A stretch of 64,000 nucleotides of DNA from Stutzerimonas kunmingensis (GCF_900114065.1 NZ_FORS01000004.1:62001-126000); one strand, 5' to 3'; positions 29,505-39,646 are shown, counted from the stretch's first letter. The notes: generated from the letters alone by a model not told the origin. Program-made: numbers and translations.

Positions 29505-30032
29505 CTAAACGTTTGGGTCACGCTTTAACTGCGCCAGTACGCTGAACGGGTTGGACCGCGTTACCTCGTCCTCACTCGGTGAGGGCTCATCTGGCCCAAC
29601 CGGCGGCTGGCAAATTTCAGGGTCATGGAGTGGAACAATCGGCAGAGCGAGCAACAGCTCGTCTTCGACCAGCGCCAGCAGATCCAGAGGATCCTCTCCC
29701 ACTTCCAGCACGTCATACCCTTTGGGCAGGTGCTGGCTGCTCGCCCCTTCATTCACAACCGCGTAATCGCACTCGCTGTGAATCGGCAGAACAACCGGCT
29801 CCAGACAACGCTGGCAAATCATTTTGACTTCAACGTCGAGCTGACTACGGATAACCGCAGTACGCTGCTCGTCGCGCCCAAAGGCAAAACTGGCGCGCAC
29901 CACACCCTGATCATCCTCAAGAGGATCGGCGAGCCGCTTCAGCTGCGACAATTGCAGCTCACCGGCTAGGGTGGCCGCTCGGTCGGCGAGCTTGCGCGGA
30001 TCAACGTGCGGTGGTATCGGTCCTTTCAACAT
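29505..30032 (-). CDS. yceD: DUF177 family protein YceD
   Basis: A 175-residue acidic soluble protein with MLKGPIPPHVDPRKLADRAATL at the N-terminus and the DUF177 Cys motif VKMICQRCLEPVVLPI near residue 70, followed by ...EDPLDLLALVEDELLLALPIVPLHD. YceD is implicated in 23S rRNA accumulation and is nearly always encoded before rpmF. It is the first gene of the operon downstream of a strong promoter. Confidence 0.94.
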   Translation of the reverse strand: MLKGPIPPHVDPRKLADRAATLAGELQLSQLKRLADPLEDDQGVVRASFAFGRDEQRTAVIRSQLDVEVKMICQRCLEPVVLPIHSECDYAVVNEGASSQHLPKGYDVLEVGEDPLDLLALVEDELLLALPIVPLHDPEICQPPVGPDEPSPSEDEVTRSNPFSVLAQLKRDPNV

Positions 30033-30041
30033 AAGCGCGGC

Positions 30042-30070
30042 ATTCTAGGGACGCGCCCGCAGCCTGTCAA
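30042..30070 (-). promoter_or_regulatory. Sigma-70 promoter of yceD-rpmF-plsX-fab operon
   Basis: On the minus strand a perfect TTGACA (30065-30070) and TAGAAT (30042-30047) are separated by exactly 17 bp. The predicted start is near 30035, about three bases before the yceD ATG, so the leader would be very short or the message nearly leaderless. Confidence 0.8.
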
Positions 30071-30135
30071 AGGAATTCCGCCCAGCTTCACGACGCAACG
30101 CATACAATCTCGCACCTATATATAAAGGAGGAATC

Positions 30136-30714
30136 ATGCGCCGCCTGCTGCTTGCATCCAGCTCACCCTATCGACAGGAATTGCTCTCCCGGCTGGGGCT
30201 GCCGTTCGAAAGCTGCGCCCCGGATATCGATGAAACCCATCTACCCGGAGAAAGCGCCGAACAACTCGTAAACCGACTCGCCGAACAGAAGGCCAGAGCG
30301 CTTGCCGAGCGGTATCCGAATCACCTGATTATCGGCTCCGATCAGGCTGCAGTATTGGACTCGAAGATTATCGGCAAACCGCACACGTTCGAGCGGGCAA
30401 AACAGCAACTGCAATCCGCCAGCGGCAACAGCGTCCGATTTCTGACCGGACTGGCGCTCCTCGACAGCGCGACAGGCAGAATTCAGGCCGACTGCATACC
30501 GTTCACCGTACACTTCAGAGAACTAGATGAAGCCCGAATCGAGCGCTATCTGAGAATCGAAAAGCCCTACGATTGCGCGGGCAGTTTCAAAGCCGAAGGA
30601 CTAGGCATCAGTCTTTTCCGCGCCACCGAAGGCGAGGACGTCACCAGCCTGGTAGGCCTTCCGCTCATCCGCCTGGTGGACATGCTACTGAACGCAGGCT
30701 ACGACGTTCCGTGA
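30136..30714 (+). CDS. Maf family nucleotide pyrophosphatase (YceF type)
   Basis: A 192-residue house-cleaning pyrophosphatase acting on modified nucleoside triphosphates (YceF-type members prefer m7GTP). LLLASSSPYRQELLSRLGLPFE near residue 4, IIGSDQAAVLDSKIIGKP near 64 (with the conserved Asp) and EKPYDCAGSFKAEGLG near 144 are the family motifs. AAGGAGG lies just before the ATG. It is divergent from yceD and convergent with sppA, 14 bp away. Confidence 0.95.
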   Translation: MRRLLLASSSPYRQELLSRLGLPFESCAPDIDETHLPGESAEQLVNRLAEQKARALAERYPNHLIIGSDQAAVLDSKIIGKPHTFERAKQQLQSASGNSVRFLTGLALLDSATGRIQADCIPFTVHFRELDEARIERYLRIEKPYDCAGSFKAEGLGISLFRATEGEDVTSLVGLPLIRLVDMLLNAGYDVP

Positions 30715-30728
30715 GCGCGAGCCGGCTG

Positions 30729-31712
30729 CTATCGCAACACCGGCCCCTGCACCCCAACCAGAACAGCCAAGCGTTCGGCGACGCCAGCACCAAGTTTCTT
30801 GGTAAAACGATCCAGCGGCGACTCTTTGACAGTGAAGTCCACCAGCTCGGGCTCACCAATCACCTCGCGCGCCACATGCGCCGTACTTCCCAAACCATCG
30901 ATCAGCCCGAGCTCCAATGCCTGCTCCCCAGACCAGATCAGACCTGAGAACAACTCCGGATGCTGCTCCTCCTGAAGGCGATCGCCGCGACCACGCTTGA
31001 CGCTGTCGATGAACTGCTGATGGGTGGTAGCCAGCACGCCTCGCCAGAACTGGGTCTCCTCAGGTTTTTCCGGCTGGAACGGATCCAGAAAAGCCTTGTG
31101 CTCACCCGCCGTATAGACACGCCGCTCGACGCCGAGCTTTTCCATGGTATCAACGAAGCCAAAGGTGGCCGCGGTTACACCGATCGACCCCACCAGACTG
31201 GACTTGTCAGCATAAATCTCGTCCGCAGCGCTAGCGATGTAGTACGCACCCGACGCCCCCAGATCGGTAATCACCGCATAAACCTTGATGGCCGGATATT
31301 CGCCGCGCAAACGCCGGATTTCGTCATATATATAGCCCGACTGCACCGGACTGCCCCCCGGGCTGTTGATTCGCAGCACCACACCCTTGGTATTGGCGTC
31401 CTCGAAGGCCGCCCGCAAGGCACCGACGACGTTATCGGCGCTGGCAGGCTCTTCATCCGCGATCATGCCGCGCACATTGATGACCGCCGTATGACTACCC
31501 TCCGCGCCCTTGCTGGAACCAAACTGCAGCGCCGGGGAAAACAGTACCAGCGCGCCGAACAGGTAAATGAAGGTCAATAACTTGAAGAAGATACCCCAGC
31601 GCCTAGCGCGCCGCTGCTCCTGAACCCCTGCAAGCAGCGTCTTCTCCAGCAGCTTCCAGCTATTACGATCACCCTTGGACTCGTCTACCGGAGCCTTCCA
31701 CTCATCCGACAT
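30729..31712 (-). CDS. sppA: Signal peptide peptidase SppA
   Basis: A membrane serine protease that degrades released signal peptides. One N-terminal membrane segment (about residues 45-65) is followed by the protease domain: LRINSPGGSPVQSGYI near 112, the nucleophile in LGASGAYYIASAADEI near 154, and the general-base Lys in VYTAGEHKAFLDPFQ near 205. The 327 residues correspond to the short form. I favour the ATG at 31712, since GAGGTG is correctly spaced for it and too close to the ATG at 31718. It overlaps gph by 11 bases. Confidence 0.93.
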   Translation of the reverse strand: MSDEWKAPVDESKGDRNSWKLLEKTLLAGVQEQRRARRWGIFFKLLTFIYLFGALVLFSPALQFGSSKGAEGSHTAVINVRGMIADEEPASADNVVGALRAAFEDANTKGVVLRINSPGGSPVQSGYIYDEIRRLRGEYPAIKVYAVITDLGASGAYYIASAADEIYADKSSLVGSIGVTAATFGFVDTMEKLGVERRVYTAGEHKAFLDPFQPEKPEETQFWRGVLATTHQQFIDSVKRGRGDRLQEEQHPELFSGLIWSGEQALELGLIDGLGSTAHVAREVIGEPELVDFTVKESPLDRFTKKLGAGVAERLAVLVGVQGPVLR

Positions 31713-32388
31713 TTGCATTCACCTCAGAAACCGCCAAGGAGCGCAGCCAATCACCAAGCTCCGAAAAATGATTGATCGCAGTGCGCGGCTTGCACTGTTG
31801 CAGGATGTGCAGTGGTTGTGCGCCATAAGCGACAGCTACGCCATCCACACCCGCGCGATGAGCCATCTGCAGGTCAAACACCGAATCACCGACCATCAGC
31901 GCCTGCTCCGGACGAGCACCGCAGTGAGAAAGAATCTGGTGGATCATCAGTGGATCGGGCTTGCTTGCCGTCTCGTCCGAACAACGGGTGATATCGAAGA
32001 AGTCCTCCCACCCCTGCCCAGCCAAAACGCGATCAAGGCCGCGACGCCCCTTTCCAGTCGCGACAGCGAGCATATACCCGGCGTCACGGAACTCGGATAG
32101 CGCCTTGGCGACTCCCGGATAAAGAGCCGAAGGCTGGGTCTCCAGGGACAGATAATACTCGCTATAGCAGTGACGAAAATCCTCGATCAGCGCGACATCC
32201 GCCTGATCCGGATACAACACGCCAATCGCTTCCGGCAAGGCCAACCCGATGATGCCTTTGACCGAGGCATCATCGACCTGCGGCAAACCACAATTTTGCG
32301 CCGCAACATGTATCGACTCGACAATACGCCCGATCGAGTCGACCAGCGTGCCATCCCAATCAAATATCAGAACCCGGTACTCACTCAC
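31702..32388 (-). CDS. HAD-family hydrolase, phosphoglycolate phosphatase-like
   Basis: A HAD-superfamily phosphatase of 228 residues. Motif I is [15 protein letters not shown] (residues 7-21), motif II is [12 protein letters not shown] near 114, and the Lys and acidic motifs are [12 protein letters not shown] near 148 and [14 protein letters not shown] near 169. The helical cap is subclass I. The start is GTG at 32388, with GGAG eight bases upstream. It overlaps rluC by eight bases and sppA by eleven. The substrate is not certain; phosphoglycolate is a guess from similarity. Confidence 0.9.
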   Translation of the reverse strand: MSEYRVLIFDWDGTLVDSIGRIVESIHVAAQNCGLPQVDDASVKGIIGLALPEAIGVLYPDQADVALIEDFRHCYSEYYLSLETQPSALYPGVAKALSEFRDAGYMLAVATGKGRRGLDRVLAGQGWEDFFDITRCSDETASKPDPLMIHQILSHCGARPEQALMVGDSVFDLQMAHRAGVDGVAVAYGAQPLHILQQCKPRTAINHFSELGDWLRSLAVSEVNANVG

Positions 32389-33334
32389 CGAGACGCTCCA
32401 GCGTTCGCGCCCACATTTCGTCGACGGGCGCCTCCAGGGATAACTCACCGCCATCAGACAGCGGAACCTTCAGCGCGTATGCATGCAGGAACAATCGCTT
32501 GCCGCCTAGTTCGCGAATCTCGCGAGTGAACTCCTCATCACCGTACTTGCTGTCGCCGGCGATGCTGTGCCCGGCATGGCGCGCGTGCACACGAATCTGG
32601 TGCGTGCGACCGGTAACTGGCTTGGCCTCCACTAGCGTTGCGAAGTCACCGAAGCGACGAAGCACGCGAAACAATGTCAGCGCTTCCTTGCCGTCCTCGG
32701 TCACCTCGACCATTCGCTCACCAGAGCGCAACGTGTTCTTCAGCAACGGCGCATTGACCTGCTTCTTCGAGGTTTCCCAGCGACCACGCACCAGAGCCAT
32801 ATAACGCTTGTCTACACCGTCACCGCGCAACGCCTGATGCAGATGGCGCAACATGCTGCGCTTCTTGGCGACCATCAGCAGACCGGAGGTATCGCGATCC
32901 AGTCGATGCACCAATTCAAGCTCCTTGGCATCAGGGCGCAGCTGCCGCAAAGCCTCGATCACCCCGTAGCTGAGCCCGCTACCACCATGCACAGCTATGC
33001 CGGCCGGTTTATTCAGTACGATGAGCGCCTTGTCCTCGTGCACGATGGCCTTTTCCAGCCTTTCCAACAGCCCTTGAGCAAGCGGCTCAGGCTCGTCGCG
33101 CTCGGCCAGGCGCAGCGGCGGCACGCGCACCAGATCACCGGCTTGCAACTTGTACTCAGGCTTGATGCGCCCTTTGTTCACACGCACCTCGCCCTTGCGC
33201 AAGATGCGGTAGATCAACGTCTTGGGCACGCCTTTGAGCTGGTTGCGGAGAAAGTTATCAATGCGCTGGCCGGCAAGTTCCGGCGCGACCTCGAGTATTT
33301 GCACACCGGAGGTCTGGGAGGGGGTATTGGTCAT
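32381..33334 (-). CDS. rluC: 23S rRNA pseudouridine(955/2504/2580) synthase
   Basis: An N-terminal S4 RNA-binding domain ([30 protein letters not shown] near residue 24) is followed by the RluA-family catalytic domain with the active Asp in [17 protein letters not shown] near 140 and [24 protein letters not shown] near 243. 317 residues. It is divergent from rne, an arrangement shared by E. coli and Pseudomonas. Confidence 0.96.
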   Translation of the reverse strand: MTNTPSQTSGVQILEVAPELAGQRIDNFLRNQLKGVPKTLIYRILRKGEVRVNKGRIKPEYKLQAGDLVRVPPLRLAERDEPEPLAQGLLERLEKAIVHEDKALIVLNKPAGIAVHGGSGLSYGVIEALRQLRPDAKELELVHRLDRDTSGLLMVAKKRSMLRHLHQALRGDGVDKRYMALVRGRWETSKKQVNAPLLKNTLRSGERMVEVTEDGKEALTLFRVLRRFGDFATLVEAKPVTGRTHQIRVHARHAGHSIAGDSKYGDEEFTREIRELGGKRLFLHAYALKVPLSDGGELSLEAPVDEMWARTLERLGE

Positions 33335-33361
33335 CGCGGCATCATATCAATTTTCATGGAA

Positions 33362-33390
33362 TTGAAGCACTTAAACATTGCTGTTATAGT
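33362..33390 (+). promoter_or_regulatory. Sigma-70 promoter of rne
   Basis: TTGAAG (33362-33367) and TATAGT (33385-33390) lie 17 bp apart, giving a start near 33397 and a 5' leader of about 496 nt before the rne ATG. Confidence 0.65.
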
Positions 33391-33396
33391 CGCGAA

Positions 33397-33892
33397 CGCC
33401 GCCAAAAGCGGTCAGGTCCAGGGATGCCAGCGATACCGCCAACCCAGACCGGCAAAAAAAATGTTCTAGGACGTGAGGCCGTCCGACGGAGCTTCCCTCA
33501 AGTAGCGGAGAAGTTGCGAAACAAGCCTTGAAGACATGATGCGTGCCCCCTATGGGAATCGCGATAATCGACAACCCGCTCCCCGGATTCTGCGAGCGGC
33601 ACCCGATTTTCAAAGTATGCGTGTTGGGTGGAGATGCACAGCATCGGATTGCGTAGCAAAGGCTTTCACAGACGCTTCATTCCGTCCGCTACCGATGCCT
33701 GATTCCTCCTCCCGAACCATTGCTTCTGTTCCGACAGCAAGCAGGAGACGTCGTCGCGACGCCGGCCCATTTGGCCGCACATCGCTGGACACTGGAGTGC
33801 TTTACAACCATTCCTGACTCACCTGACACCGACCGCGAGAGTCGTGTGTGCCGAACGCCGTTTCCGGATGCCACGGAAACCGACGGTACTAC
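33397..33892 (+). other. Long 5' untranslated leader of rne
   Basis: About 496 nt lie between the predicted start and the rne ATG, with no supported ORF. An early hairpin GGACG/CGTCC (33469-33473 and 33480-33484) is visible, and A/U-rich single-stranded patches (AAAAAAAATGTTC near 33456) could be RNase E sites. In enterobacteria the long rne leader mediates feedback by RNase E cleavage; a similar role here is inferred. Confidence 0.55.
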
Positions 33893-36800
33893 ATGAAAAG
33901 AATGCTAATTAACGCAACTCAGCCCGAAGAGTTGCGTGTCGCACTGGTCGACGGCCAACGTCTGTTCGATCTGGACATCGAATCAGGTGCCCGCGAGCAG
34001 AAGAAAGCCAACATCTACAAGGGCAAGATCACTCGCGTCGAGCCCAGTCTCGAAGCTGCTTTCGTCGACTTCGGCGCCGAGCGCCATGGCTTCCTCCCCC
34101 TCAAGGAAATTTCTCGCGAATACTTCAGCAAGTCGCCTGAAGGCCGCGTGAACATCAAGGACGTCCTGCGCGAAGGCCAGGAAGTCATCGTTCAGGTCGA
34201 AAAAGAAGAGCGCGGCAACAAAGGCGCTGCACTGACCACCTTCATCAGTCTGGCCGGCCGTTATCTGGTCCTGATGCCGAACAATCCGCGTGCTGGTGGC
34301 ATTTCGCGCCGCATCGAAGGTGAAGAACGCAATGAATTGCGTGAAGCCCTGAACGGTCTCGATATCCCCGCTGACATGGGTCTGATCGTCCGCACGGCAG
34401 GCCTGGGCCGCTCCAGCGAAGAGCTGCAGTGCGACCTCGACTATCTGTTGCAGCTCTGGACCGCAGTCAAGGATGCGTCCCAGGATCGCCCCGCGTCATT
34501 TCTGATCTATCAGGAATCCAACGTCATCATCCGCGCCATCCGCGACTACCTGCGCCAGGACATCGGCGAAGTGCTGATCGACAGTGTCGAAGCACAGGAC
34601 GAGGCATTGAGCTTCATCCAGCAGGTGATGCCGCAGTACGCCAGCAAGATCAAGCTGTACGAAGATTCCGTACCGCTGTTCAACCGCTTCCAGATCGAAA
34701 GCCAGATCGAGACGGCCTTCCAGCGTGAAGTAAAACTGCCTTCCGGCGGCTCCATCGTCATCGATCCGACCGAAGCACTGGTATCCATCGACATCAACTC
34801 GGCTCGCGCCACCAAGGGTGGCGACATCGAAGAAACCGCCCTGCAGACCAACCTGGAGGCGGCCGAGGAAATCGCCCGCCAACTGCGTTTGCGCGACATC
34901 GGCGGACTAATCGTCATCGACTTCATCGACATGACCCCGGCCAAGAACCAGCGCGCAGTCGAGGAGAAGATGCGCGAAGCACTGGAAGCCGACCGTGCAC
35001 GTATCCAGGTCGGCCGTATCTCGCGCTTCGGTTTGCTGGAAATGTCCCGCCAGCGTCTGCGCCCCTCTCTGGGCGAGACCAGCGGCATCGTCTGCCCACG
35101 CTGCAACGGCCAAGGCATCATTCGTGACGTCGAATCGCTGTCGCTGGCGATTCTGCGCCTGATCGAAGAAGAAGCCCTCAAGGACCGCACCGCCGAGGTT
35201 CGCGCCCGCGTGCCGTTCCAGGTAGCAGCATTCCTGCTCAACGAGAAACGCAACGCGATCACCAAGATCGAGCTGCGCACCCGTGCGCGCATCTTCATCC
35301 TGCCGGACGATCACCTGGAAACGCCGCACTTCGAAGTTCAGCGACTGCGTGACGACAGCCCAGAAATCATGGCAGGCCAAGCCAGCTACGAAATGAGCCC
35401 GACCGAGGCCGAAGAAGCTCAGCCGGTCAGCTCCACACGCACCCTGGTTCGTCAGGAAGCGGCGGTCAAGACCGCACCGCAGCGCACCGCACCGGCGGCA
35501 GCCGCCGCAGCGCCAGCCGAAACACCCGTTGCCGCGCCGGTGCAGGAACCAAGTCTGTTCAAGGGCCTGATCAAATCCCTGGTCGGACTGTTCGCAGGCG
35601 AGACGAAAGAACCGCAGGCCACAGCCGAAGTCGAGAAGAAGCCCGCCTCGCCGCGCCCGCAGCGCAATGACGAGCGCCGCAGCGGACGCCAGCAGAACCG
35701 TCGCCGCGATTCGCGCGGTGGCCGTGATGAGGAGCGCAAGCCGCGCGAAGAACGCCAGCCCCGTGAGGAGCGCCAAGCTCGCGAGGAGCGTCAGCCCCGC
35801 GAAGAGCGCCAGCCGCGCCCACCACGCGAGGAACGCAAACCCCGTGAACAGGCCGAAGTTGCCGAAAGCCAGCCGCGCCGCGAGCGAGCCCCACGCGAGG
35901 ACCGCAAGCCCCGCGAGGAGCGTAAGCGCGAACTGCGAGCACCAATCGACGAAGCTCCGATCGCTGTAGCAGCAGAAGAAGAGCAGCCCGAGCGGCAACC
36001 ACGCGCCCCGCGCGAAGAGCGCAAGCCGCGCGCCGAACGGCAAGCCCCGGTAGCCGCCGATGAGCTGCTGCAGCAAACCGAGGATGCGAACGAAGCCGAG
36101 GACGCCCAAGACTCCAACGAGGGCAGCGAAGGCAACGACGGCGACCGCCCACGCCGCCGCTCCCGCGGCCAGCGTCGTCGCAGCAATCGCCGTGAGCGTC
36201 AGCGTGACGCCAACGGTAACGAAATCGACGAGGTCGACGAGAGCAACGCCCCGGTGAAAACCGAGGAAATCGCCGTCGCAGCAACAGCCGCCGCCCTGGC
36301 CGCGAACACCGCCGACACCGAAGCGGCTCCACAGGCCAAGCTCGCTGATGACGCCGTGATTCAAACCAGCACCGATGGTGTAGCGACGATTGTCGAGCAT
36401 GCGCCAAGCGTGGAAAGTACGGACGAGCAGCGCACTGTGGCCGAGCAGTCGATAGCTATCGAAGCTGCAGACGAGACATCGACACACGCTGCCGAAGTTG
36501 CGCCGAGCGAAGCACCACAGGTCGTCCAAGCCAACGACACCCCACAGCCTGCCCCGGAGCCGGTGGTCGAGAAAGTCGAAGTCGCACCGACCCTGGCGCC
36601 AGTGCTGACGCCTAGCGGACGCGCGCCTAATGATCCGCGCGAGGTCCGTCGCCGTCAGCGTGAAGCCGAGCGTCTGGCCAAGGAAGCGGCAGAAGCCGAC
36701 GCCAAGGCCGCAGCGGAGCAACCTCTGGCCAGCCCGGAGATCGTCGCCAGCGAGCCAGTCGTCGAAGCGCAAGTTGAACAAGTTGCGGAACCGGTGCCTG

Positions 36801-37027
36801 CCGACGCCCAGCCTGAGCAGTTCGCCGAGCCAGTCACCACCCTCCACGAGCAGCCGCTCGCCGAGGCTGACGAGCCCGCCGAACAAGCACAGGTGTCGAC
36901 CGCTGAAGTAGACGAGCAGAAGCCAGAAGCACCGACAACTGAGGAAGTGGTTCAGCCATCACCCCAGGAGTCGGAACAAGCTGCAGAAGGTGACCAGCCA
37001 GATAACCGTGAGAAGCCGCAAGGCTAA
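33893..37027 (+). CDS. rne: Ribonuclease E
   Basis: The endonuclease core of the RNA degradosome, 1044 residues. The S1 domain lies near residues 35-120, and the catalytic region has [24 protein letters not shown] and [13 protein letters not shown] with the two metal Asp residues near 300-345. The Zn-link is CPRCNGQG near 401-408. After residue 510 the sequence is low-complexity scaffold: an Arg-rich RNA-binding region with repeated PREER units (about 611-720), then an acidic Ala/Glu/Val-rich tail ending DNREKPQG. The ATG at 33893 gives the standard N-terminus [18 protein letters not shown] strong terminator follows. Confidence 0.98.
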   Translation: MKRMLINATQPEELRVALVDGQRLFDLDIESGAREQKKANIYKGKITRVEPSLEAAFVDFGAERHGFLPLKEISREYFSKSPEGRVNIKDVLREGQEVIVQVEKEERGNKGAALTTFISLAGRYLVLMPNNPRAGGISRRIEGEERNELREALNGLDIPADMGLIVRTAGLGRSSEELQCDLDYLLQLWTAVKDASQDRPASFLIYQESNVIIRAIRDYLRQDIGEVLIDSVEAQDEALSFIQQVMPQYASKIKLYEDSVPLFNRFQIESQIETAFQREVKLPSGGSIVIDPTEALVSIDINSARATKGGDIEETALQTNLEAAEEIARQLRLRDIGGLIVIDFIDMTPAKNQRAVEEKMREALEADRARIQVGRISRFGLLEMSRQRLRPSLGETSGIVCPRCNGQGIIRDVESLSLAILRLIEEEALKDRTAEVRARVPFQVAAFLLNEKRNAITKIELRTRARIFILPDDHLETPHFEVQRLRDDSPEIMAGQASYEMSPTEAEEAQPVSSTRTLVRQEAAVKTAPQRTAPAAAAAAPAETPVAAPVQEPSLFKGLIKSLVGLFAGETKEPQATAEVEKKPASPRPQRNDERRSGRQQNRRRDSRGGRDEERKPREERQPREERQAREERQPREERQPRPPREERKPREQAEVAESQPRRERAPREDRKPREERKRELRAPIDEAPIAVAAEEEQPERQPRAPREERKPRAERQAPVAADELLQQTEDANEAEDAQDSNEGSEGNDGDRPRRRSRGQRRRSNRRERQRDANGNEIDEVDESNAPVKTEEIAVAATAAALAANTADTEAAPQAKLADDAVIQTSTDGVATIVEHAPSVESTDEQRTVAEQSIAIEAADETSTHAAEVAPSEAPQVVQANDTPQPAPEPVVEKVEVAPTLAPVLTPSGRAPNDPREVRRRQREAERLAKEAAEADAKAAAEQPLASPEIVASEPVVEAQVEQVAEPVPADAQPEQFAEPVTTLHEQPLAEADEPAEQAQVSTAEVDEQKPEAPTTEEVVQPSPQESEQAAEGDQPDNREKPQG

Positions 37028-37040
37028 ACACCGCTGGCCT

Positions 37041-37072
37041 AAAAAAGGGATGCTTCGGCATCCCTTTTTTTT
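37041..37072 (+). terminator. Rho-independent terminator after rne
   Basis: GGGATGC-TTCG-GCATCCC, a seven-base stem with a stable UUCG tetraloop, followed by eight T. It lies 13 bases past the rne stop. Confidence 0.95.
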
Positions 37073-37399
37073 GCATTGTCCCGTCCTGAATAAGGTTTAC
37101 ACCTTCGTCTTATTCATCGAGAGAACGCTCATGGCAGAAGGGGTGCGGCGCAGTCAGCAAGGCTATTCACTGCCCCATCTCTCCCCGAAAAAGCCGTCAC
37201 TGCAAGCTTGAGAAGCCGGACCGGCTGCAGGTCGAAATTGAGCTCGCTTACATCCGACGCACATCGCAGGTTCTGCTTGGTTGCCGCGCTAGGCGAACCG
37301 AAGTGCGAGATCAGTACAACTCAAGCGACCGGAACCAGATATCTACACCACCGCACGGCCTGGCTTTAACGCAGCCAGAGCTGGCCGTACGAGTCGTAG
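37073..37399. other. Non-coding gap between rne and murB, with a nested inverted repeat
   Basis: No supported gene in about 330 bp. TGAATAAG (37087-37094) and CTTATTCA (37109-37116) are perfect inverted arms, and AAGGT/ACCTT within them can form a smaller competing hairpin. A 26-codon ORF at 37131-37211 has no ribosome binding site and no recognisable product. The stretch could be the remnant of a mobile element or an uncharacterised RNA. Confidence 0.35.
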
Positions 37400-38419
37400 T
37401 CAGAGCACATTTGGCTCGATCTCAAGGCTGACGCCGAAGCGCTCCAGCACATCGACCTGGATACGTCGCGCCAGGTCCAGCAGCTGCACCCCCGTGGCCA
37501 GGCCATGATTGACCAGCACCAACGCCTGCAGCCGATGAACCCCTGCGTCGCCGTCACGAAATCCCTTCCAGCCAGCCTTCTCGATCAGCCAGCCAGCCGC
37601 CAGTTTCACTTGACCGTCGGCTTGCGGATAACCGACCAGCTCGGGGTAACGGTCGCGCAGCGTCTGAGCAGCGGCAGCCGGCACCAGCGGATTCTTGAAG
37701 AAACTCCCAGCATTGCCCAGCTGCTGTGGATCCGGCAGCTTTTCACTGCGGATGGCACAAACAGCTCGGCTCACATCCTGCGCGGAAGGTACGGTAATCC
37801 CCTGCTCCGCCAAACGCTGGCGGATCGGCCCATACTCAAGATGCAGCGCTGCCTGGCGACGCAACGCGAAACGCACTCGCAGAATCAGAAAACGCCCTGG
37901 CTGCTGTTTGAACAGACTGTCGCGATAACCGAATGCGCAGTCGTCCTGGCTGAACTCACGGAGGATCCCAGTTTCACTATCCAGTGCAGTGAGTCCTGCA
38001 AATACGTCCTTGATCTCGACACCGTAGGCACCGATGTTCTGGATTGGTGATGCACCAACGGTACCTGGTATCAGGCTCAGATTCTCGAGGCCCGCCAAGC
38101 CTTGATCCAGCGTCCAGAGCACGAATGGGTGCCAGGGCTCGCCTGCCTCGGCCTCGACCAGAACCTGCTCGGCAGACTCATCGATGATGCGTTTGCCACG
38201 GCTGGCCATATGCAGGACAAGCGCCGGCACGTCACGAGTCAGCAGCAAGTTGCTGCCTCCACCGATCGGCAGCAGCGGAACGTCGAGCCGACGCGCCTGG
38301 GCGAGCGCGTCACGAACATCCTCATCGTTATGAGCGGCCGCGAAGTAGCGCGCACGCTGATCGACAGCGAACGTGTTGAATGCCTTGAGTGATCGGTTTG
38401 ATTCGAGGGTCAGGCTCAC
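37400..38419 (-). CDS. murB: UDP-N-acetylenolpyruvoylglucosamine reductase
   Basis: An FAD/NADPH enzyme that makes UDP-N-acetylmuramate for peptidoglycan. 339 residues, type I like E. coli: NTFAVDQRARYF near residue 13, PIGGGSNLLLT near 51, GTVGASPIQNIGAYGVE near 119, and the proton-donor Ser in LGNAGSFFKNPLVP near 237. The start is GTG, overlapping the phosphatase stop codon (GTGA), with AAGGGAC upstream. It is the last gene of the minus-strand run from lpxK. Confidence 0.97.
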   Translation of the reverse strand: MSLTLESNRSLKAFNTFAVDQRARYFAAAHNDEDVRDALAQARRLDVPLLPIGGGSNLLLTRDVPALVLHMASRGKRIIDESAEQVLVEAEAGEPWHPFVLWTLDQGLAGLENLSLIPGTVGASPIQNIGAYGVEIKDVFAGLTALDSETGILREFSQDDCAFGYRDSLFKQQPGRFLILRVRFALRRQAALHLEYGPIRQRLAEQGITVPSAQDVSRAVCAIRSEKLPDPQQLGNAGSFFKNPLVPAAAAQTLRDRYPELVGYPQADGQVKLAAGWLIEKAGWKGFRDGDAGVHRLQALVLVNHGLATGVQLLDLARRIQVDVLERFGVSLEIEPNVL

Positions 38420-38880
38420 AGTCGTCCCTTCAATTCCACGAGCAGCGCATCACAGGCCTCCTCGAGGAGATCCAGTACTTCCTCGAAGCCATCTGTCTCG
38501 CCGTAGTAAGGGTCTGGCACCACGCCACGCGCCAGGTCGTAGCGGCGTAGCAACAGATCAAGCTCCGCCCTGCTCGCTTCGGGGCGCAAGGCCTCCAGTC
38601 GAGCCAGGTTGTCGTGATCCATCGCCAGAATAAGGTCGAAACGCAGGAAGTCCTCCGGCTGCACCTGGCGCGCGCGCAGCGCTGTCAGCCGATAGCCGCG
38701 TTTGCCGGCCGCGGCGCAAGCACGCGAGTCCGGAGCCTTGCCTACATGCCAATCGCCGGTCCCAGCAGAATCGATCTCGATCCGACTGCCGAGCCCAGCC
38801 TGCTCGACGCGCTGGCGAAACACGCCTTCGGCGGTGGGCGAGCGGCAGATGTTACCCATGCAGACGAACAGGATTCTCAT
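38416..38880 (-). CDS. Low-molecular-weight protein tyrosine phosphatase
   Basis: A 154-residue phosphatase with the P-loop CMGNICRSPTAEG at residues 7-19 (nucleophile Cys7, Arg13) and the general-acid Asp in VVPDPYYGETDGFEEV near 120. Bacterial relatives regulate tyrosine kinases of exopolysaccharide export, but no such kinase is nearby. The ATG at 38880 lies one base after the kdsB stop region; the longer frame reaching 39144 is rejected because it lies within kdsB. Confidence 0.94.
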   Translation of the reverse strand: MRILFVCMGNICRSPTAEGVFRQRVEQAGLGSRIEIDSAGTGDWHVGKAPDSRACAAAGKRGYRLTALRARQVQPEDFLRFDLILAMDHDNLARLEALRPEASRAELDLLLRRYDLARGVVPDPYYGETDGFEEVLDLLEEACDALLVELKGRL

Positions 38881-38881
38881 C

Positions 38882-39646
38882 TCAGCCGCCCAGCAGACGA
38901 CGGACCCGCTCCAGGTCTTCCGCGGTATCCACCCCCGCAGGCGGTGCCTGTACCGCATCTGCAACGTGAATACGCTGGCCGTGCCAGAGCGCGCGCAACT
39001 GCTCCAGACACTCGGTATCCTCGAGCCAGCAAGGACCCCAGGAAACGAAATCAGCGAGGAAACCGGCGCGATAGGCGTAGATACCAATGTGCCGGCGGTA
39101 CGGCACGCCAACAGGCAGTACGCTGCGATCGGCGGCAAACGCATCTCTTGCCCAGGGAAGCGGCGCCCGGCTGAAGGTCAGCGCCAGGCCATTGGTGTCC
39201 GAGAGCACCTTTACCACGTTTGGATTGAACAGCGCTTGCACATCGCTCAATGGTTCGGCGAGCGTGGCGATGGCCGCCTCGGGGTGCGCAGCCAGATTGG
39301 CGGCAACCTGATCAATGACTGCCGGGGGAATCAGCGGCTCGTCGCCCTGCACGTTGACCACGATGGCGTCACTCGGCAGACCAAGCTGCTCGCACACCTC
39401 AGCCAGCCGGTCGGTGCCGGAGTTGTGGTCGGGGCGGGTCAAAACAACCTGCGCACCGAATGCCGAGCAGGCATCGACGATGCGCGAGTCGTCGGTGGCG
39501 ATGACCGCGCGCTGAGCCGTGCTCTTGCTTGCCTGCTCCCACACGTGCTGGATCATCGGCTTGCCGGCGATGTCCTGCAACGGCTTGCCAGGCAGGCGGG
39601 TCGAGGCATAGCGGGCGGGAACCACGACAGTGTAGGCAGTGCTCAT
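38882..39646 (-). CDS. kdsB: CMP-KDO synthetase
   Basis: Activates KDO with CTP for lipopolysaccharide core synthesis. 254 residues with [16 protein letters not shown] near residue 8, [16 protein letters not shown] near 51, [12 protein letters not shown] near 97 and the C-terminal [12 protein letters not shown]. The start overlaps the Trm112-like gene stop (ATGA). Together with lpxK it forms an LPS-synthesis pair in this operon. Confidence 0.97.
   Translation of the reverse strand: MSTAYTVVVPARYASTRLPGKPLQDIAGKPMIQHVWEQASKSTAQRAVIATDDSRIVDACSAFGAQVVLTRPDHNSGTDRLAEVCEQLGLPSDAIVVNVQGDEPLIPPAVIDQVAANLAAHPEAAIATLAEPLSDVQALFNPNVVKVLSDTNGLALTFSRAPLPWARDAFAADRSVLPVGVPYRRHIGIYAYRAGFLADFVSWGPCWLEDTECLEQLRALWHGQRIHVADAVQAPPAGVDTAEDLERVRRLLGG

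Noticed and set aside
35726..36050. Possible CRISPR or tandem repeat array
   Set aside because: The repeats are in frame with rne, code for PREER units, and have no unique spacers of constant length.
34907..36886. Long ORF of 659 codons on the minus strand inside rne
   Set aside because: It is antisense to the RNase E frame. GC-rich codons with strong third-position bias leave the complementary frame open, and the product looks like low-complexity Arg/Leu/Gly-rich sequence with no family motif.
37131..37211. 26-codon ORF after rne
   Set aside because: No ribosome binding site, no hydrophobic or conserved segment visible.
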